Shown here piece by piece: positions 60,325 through 64,000 of a DNA stretch of 64,000 nt. Position 1 is the first letter of the stretch. Every line of letters starts with the position of its first letter. This DNA is from Liolophura sinensis (Eukaryota > Mollusca > Polyplacophora > Chitonida > Chitonidae). The position numbers and the translations under genes are program-made. The notes below the pieces were generated by a model. The model was not told the origin of the DNA. It searched no databases and was given only the letters and a program-made list of their open reading frames with translations. The DNA is taken from positions 12,881,039-12,945,038 of the forward strand of contig NC_088297.1 in the NCBI RefSeq assembly GCF_032854445.1. The letters run 5' to 3'.

Positions 60325-60499
60325 CTGTAGAAAAAGAATAAATAAATACATACATACATGTATGTATAAAGCTCGAACCTTTACCTGTTGGAAAGAGATT
60401 TTGTAGGCTCTGCCACTTTTACTTCGTGATGACAAAAGTGAAGTCAGACCATCGATGAAGATCTTGTCTTCAATCAATATTTGTGTGTACATCTGTACG

Positions 60500-60631
60500 T
60501 CACATGTGGGGAAGTTCTTTAGTAGCTTGCCAATTGTCGGTGGTTTACGCCGTGCCCTCGGGTTTCCTGTACCCATAAAACTGACCACTAGATCGTTTAA
60601 GTGATAATTAAATAAATAAATAAATAAATAG
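60500..60631 (+). mobile_element. SINE family 1, degenerate fragment
   Basis: AGCTTGCCAATTGTCGGTGG through AGTGATAATTAAATAAATAA. It explains the upstream part of the long open frame that overlaps exon A. Confidence 0.6.
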
Positions 60632-60839
60632 CTTTCGTTGGTTCGGTTAACTATGGCTTTGTATAGATCAGAAGGTTTACAAGGTATCTAGAGTGAAGGA
60701 CTGTAATACAATCTTCAATTAATATGTACCTTTGACGTTGGACTAAAGACACTATACAAAGATGTGAAGGCATACACACCAACACATCTGTTGTATGCAT
60801 CCATGCAATTACCACTAAGACCCATGTAACAGTTTCTCA

Positions 60840-61033
60840 GCAATTCGATCACTATGGGTTCAACTCTAACTCGGATCATACTGGTTACCTCTCCGGTTCT
60901 ATACCTGGGAAGGTCTTCCAGCAACCTGGTTGATGGTCGTCGGTTTCCGCCGGGGTCTGCCCGGTTTCCGGTATCGTATAAGTGAAATATTCGTGAGTGC
61001 GGCGTAGGGCACCAATCAAATAAATAAATAAAT
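60840..61033 (+). mobile_element. SINE family 1, diverged copy
   Basis: GATCACTATGGGTTCAACTC (B-box region) through GTGCGGCGTAGGGCACC and an AAATAAATAAAT tail. Confidence 0.7.
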
Positions 61034-61069
61034 TACCCAGTCATAAAGGAAATGACTTCTAAAATCGTG

Positions 61070-61360
61070 TAAGTGCTTGGGGTTTAACGTCGTAGTTAAC
61101 AATTTTTCAGTCATATGACGACGAAAGAATCCTTACAGTGCATGTAATGTGCCTCCTTGTTGCAGGACGGATTTCCACCGCTCTTTTATCTAGTGCTGCT
61201 TCACTGAGACGACTTACCACAGGCAATTATACTGCCCGAGCCATTATACTGACACGGGTCAACCAGTCATTGCACCATCTCCTTCATGCTGAACGCCAAG
61301 CGTGGAAGATGTGACTCGACCCAGGATTGACCCTGGATTTATCGCTCCCGAACCTTCTCA
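61070..61360 (-). mobile_element. SINE family 2, 5'-truncated copy
   Basis: Minus-strand copy running from CCAGGGTCAATCCTGGGTCG to the GGTTTAACGTCGT-equivalent 3' end. No clear target-site duplication. Confidence 0.8.
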
Positions 61361-61426
61361 AATCGAAGTAGGCATCACAAAGTAGACCACTTAAAACTAT
61401 GCATCAATCAACTTTCATTTTTTTTT

Positions 61427-61722
61427 TTTTTTAGATTTTTGTGAAAAGAGTTAAAGGCGCTCAAACATTTGACTTCCAAGGTGGGCTTTATGGACATTAC
61501 CATCACAGTTTAGGAATGTTGGAAGAACTCTTTTTTTACCCATGAGTGAAAGATTACTGAAATAATGTTCCCAAAAATTAACTCCTTCTGGTGAACATTA
61601 GGAAAAAATGTGATGTGCCCTCAAAGTTCCTAGATACCGTCAGTAAGGCTCATAAAGCCCACCATAGTTTTCAAATATTTGAATGCCTTTCAACACTCTC
61701 AAAAAATCTGAAAAAATAAATG
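61427..61722. mobile_element. MITE-like element with about 65-bp inverted ends
   Basis: The left end (AGATTTTTGTGAAAAGAG ... GGTGGGCTTTATG) and the right end in reverse complement (AGATTTTTTGAGAGTGTTG ... GGTGGGCTTTATG) align over about 65 bp. The interior has no open frame of note. Confidence 0.65.
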
Positions 61723-61940
61723 AAAGTATATTTTTGCGCATAGTTTTCAGTTGTCTTTACGATTAACCTTACTTCATATTTCAGCTTTCTTTTACTTTAA
61801 CAAATAGGTCTAACAAAACACAGACAACCCCGACTTTCACACATCCAAACAATATTTCGATTGACCGTAGTCAAGGCTTAATAATGCAAAAGAACAAAGA
61901 CTCGCGATCTTTATGTTATCTTCAAATGTCTTGTTAGAGA

Positions 61941-62106
61941 TGCTGGCTTCCTCTCCTTCCTCTACGTGGGAAGGTCTGCAGCAGCCTGTGGATGGCCGTG
62001 GATTTCCGCCGGGCTTTGTCCGGTTTCCTCCCACCATAATGCTGGCCGCCGTGGTATAAGTGAAATATTCTTGATTACGACGTAAAACACAGTTAAATCA
62101 AAATCG
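61941..62106 (+). mobile_element. SINE family 1, 5'-truncated, with target-site duplication
   Basis: Begins at TGCTGGCTTCC and ends after ACGTAAAACACAGTTAAAT. Flanked by TGTTAGAGA at 61,932-61,940 and 62,107-62,115. Confidence 0.75.
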
Positions 62107-62384
62107 TGTTAGAGACTACAAGATAAAACTGTGGACATAATGCGTCTTTAGGAGGCCTGTGATGTATAGAGCGATCCCTTGGGATGGGCAAGTAAAGAGC
62201 TGAGCGGACGTTCGGCCCAAAGTAATGTCTTCTCGGCGACATGTGCAATTAATTTTTCATTAGCTCTGTGTCTTGGTTCCATTAGTTTTCTTTGCAACGT
62301 TTAACAGCCGAAGAAATAGCACGATAGTAAAAGCTGCACGACAATCCAGGATGTATACCTCGTATGTTTGTTTCGTATTGGTCT

Positions 62385-63500
62385 TTGTCTTCGCTAAAAC
62401 ATAGTCCGCTAAAACCCTTATACACTATACGTGTAGTCCACACTTCGCTAAAACACTATATATACTTTGCATATAGACTATCGTTCGATAAAACAACACT
62501 AGAGTGTACATGTAGTTCACAGTTCGTTAAGACACAATATCTACTGCACATGTAGTCCATAGTCCGCTAAAAACGTTATACACTATACGTGTAGTTCACA
62601 GTTCGTTAAGACACAATATCTACTGCACATGTAGTCCATAGTCCGCTAAAAACGTTATGCACTATACGTGTAGTTCACAGTTCGTTAAGACACAATATCT
62701 ACTGCACATGTAGTCCATAGTCCGCTAAAAACGTTATGCACTATACGTGTAGTTCACAGTTCGTTAAGACACAATATCTACTGCACATGTAGTCCATAGT
62801 CCGCTAAAAACGTTATACACTATACGTCTAGTTCACAGTTCGTTAAGACACAATATCTACTGCACATGTAGTCCATAGTCCGCTAAAAACGTTATGCACT
62901 ATACGTGTAGTTCACAGTTCGTTAAGACACAATATCTACTGCACATGTAGTCCATAGTCCGCTAAAAACGTTATACACTATACGTCTAGTTCACAGTTCG
63001 TTAAGACACAATATCTAGTGCACATGTAGTCCATAGTCCGCTAAAAACGTTATACACTATACGTGTAGTTCACAGTTCGTTAAGACACAATATCTACTGC
63101 ACATGTAGTCCACAGTCCGCTAAAAACGTTATACACTATACCTCTAGTTCACAGTTCGTCAAGACACAATATCTATTGCACATATAGTCCACTGTTCGCT
63201 AAAAACATTGTTCTGAACGTTTGGTTTACAGTTCCTTTAAACATTATATACTTTGCATATAACCCACTATACTATAGCTCACACTATAAACCCAGTAGTG
63301 TACTGTAGTTCACAGTTCGTTAAAACACTATATTTGCTGCATATGTAGTCCACACGCAATGCGCTAAAACACTATAGGCCTACAGTGCGCGTAGTTCACA
63401 ATTCTTTAAAACATTATATACACCGCATATATAGTACACGGTTGGTTAAAACACTATATATACATACAGCACACGTAGTGCACAGTTCACTTAACACACA
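62385..63500. repeat. 79-bp satellite with degenerate flanks of about 40-bp monomers
   Basis: Core monomers start (CACTATAC) at 62,581, 62,660, 62,739, 62,818, 62,897, 62,976, 63,055 and 63,134, exactly 79 bp apart, with one earlier unit at about 62,502. Each unit has two related halves: CGTGTAGTTCACAGTTCGTT and CATGTAGTCCATAGTCCGCT. The edges (62,385-62,500 and 63,213-63,500) contain diverged single halves. Confidence 0.9.
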
Positions 63501-63586
63501 GCATATAGTAGAATTAACTGTATAGCATTTTATTACCTGAAGTTTGTTATAACTGATACATGGTTTACAAACGTGGCTCTTTGCCA

Positions 63587-63668
63587 TGAACCATAATGCT
63601 GGATGCCGTTGTATAAGTGAAATACTCTTGAGTACGGCGTAAAACACCAATAAAATAAATAAATAAAT
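63587..63668 (+). mobile_element. SINE family 1, 3' end only
   Basis: CATAATGCTGGATGCCGTTG through GTACGGCGTAAAACACC and an AATAAATAAATA tail. Confidence 0.75.
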
Positions 63669-64000
63669 CTACGCATTAAACTGACAGAACATGCCAGGGG
63701 AACACTATGTTTAGTTACACACATAAAAAAAATAAATAAATTAAATTAAAATAAATAAATTAGAATAAATAATTTTATAGATAGTATATGGATAATATCT
63801 CTAGTGTATTGAACACTGTTAAACGATACATTTACTGCTCGATTTATTAAACAATAGTTCTCATCTTATACTTGGAAACATATAATGTGGAGGGGCACAT
63901 TTTTGCGTTAGAGTTTGGACAGGCATTCAACAACTATAGGTACAGCGGGTTTGGTTAGTGAATTTCTCAAATCATTGCATCATTATATATGCATCTCTTT

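Larger units (their letters stand above)
61723..64000. other. Right-end stretch, no gene seen
   Basis: Contains SINE fragments, the 79-bp satellite and AT-rich sequence. The 5' exon(s) of the cysteine-rich gene might be here or beyond the window, but I found no exon with a signal peptide and matching phase-0 donor. Confidence 0.45.

Noticed and set aside
60385-60500. Possible exon ending GRAYKISFQQ just before exon A
   Set aside because: The implied intron would be 60 nt, very short for a mollusc, and the upstream frame is SINE-derived. Kept only as a remote possibility.
60715-60924. Possible upstream exon of the cysteine-rich gene (three cysteines, donor-like AAG|GTACAT)
   Set aside because: The sequence runs into a plus-strand SINE and lacks an acceptor; the cysteines arise from repeat-derived sequence.
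1-64000. CRISPR arrays, operons, phage or viral genes
   Set aside because: The regular repeats lack CRISPR spacer architecture (units are contiguous), and genes are intron-split with eukaryotic splice sites. No viral gene was seen; the only polymerase-type fragment belongs to a non-LTR retrotransposon.

Overview
The window looks like nuclear DNA of an animal, most likely a mollusc. It is AT-rich, its genes are split by long introns with GT/AG sites, and it is full of short non-autonomous transposons. The commonest repeat is a tRNA-headed SINE whose 3' end reads like ...AAGTGAAATATTCTTGAGTA...; from memory this is widespread in bivalves and gastropods, but I could not search a database. No bacterial or viral gene organisation is visible.

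Two protein-coding loci are supported, both on the minus strand. The first fills most of the window (45,380 down to 2,773, continuing past the left edge). It is a coiled-coil protein of the MTCL/SOGA microtubule-crosslinking family in three visible exons: a long first coding exon (43,093-45,380), a 78-bp exon (21,928-22,005) and a 1,243-bp exon (2,773-4,015). They are separated by introns of about 21 kb and 18 kb. Splice phases agree (0/0, 0/0, then 1). The N-terminal Ser/Lys-rich part of exon 1 is broken by at least five reading-frame changes near homopolymers, while the conserved coiled-coil part and the other exons are intact. The second locus (60,324 down to 55,003) gives three consecutive exons of a cysteine-rich, probably secreted protein with 16 cysteines; its 5' signal-peptide exon was not found.

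The first MTCL intron holds nine tRNA-Gly(GCC) genes on the opposite strand. Two (27,158 and 28,356) lie in diverged duplicated flanks. Seven lie in a tandem array (about 31,832-39,597) of about 1.18-kb and 0.49-kb units. The array has a long-short-long, long-short-long spacing, and one short unit is interrupted by a 5'-truncated LINE with a target-site duplication.

The rest is repeats. There are two tRNA-derived SINE families, several with intact 9-15 bp target-site duplications and one nested in another. There are several inverted-repeat (MITE-like) families. There are minisatellites with periods of 16, 20, 24/48 and 79 bp; the 24- and 79-bp arrays show higher-order structure. The stretches 46-55 kb and 61-64 kb contain no gene I can support.
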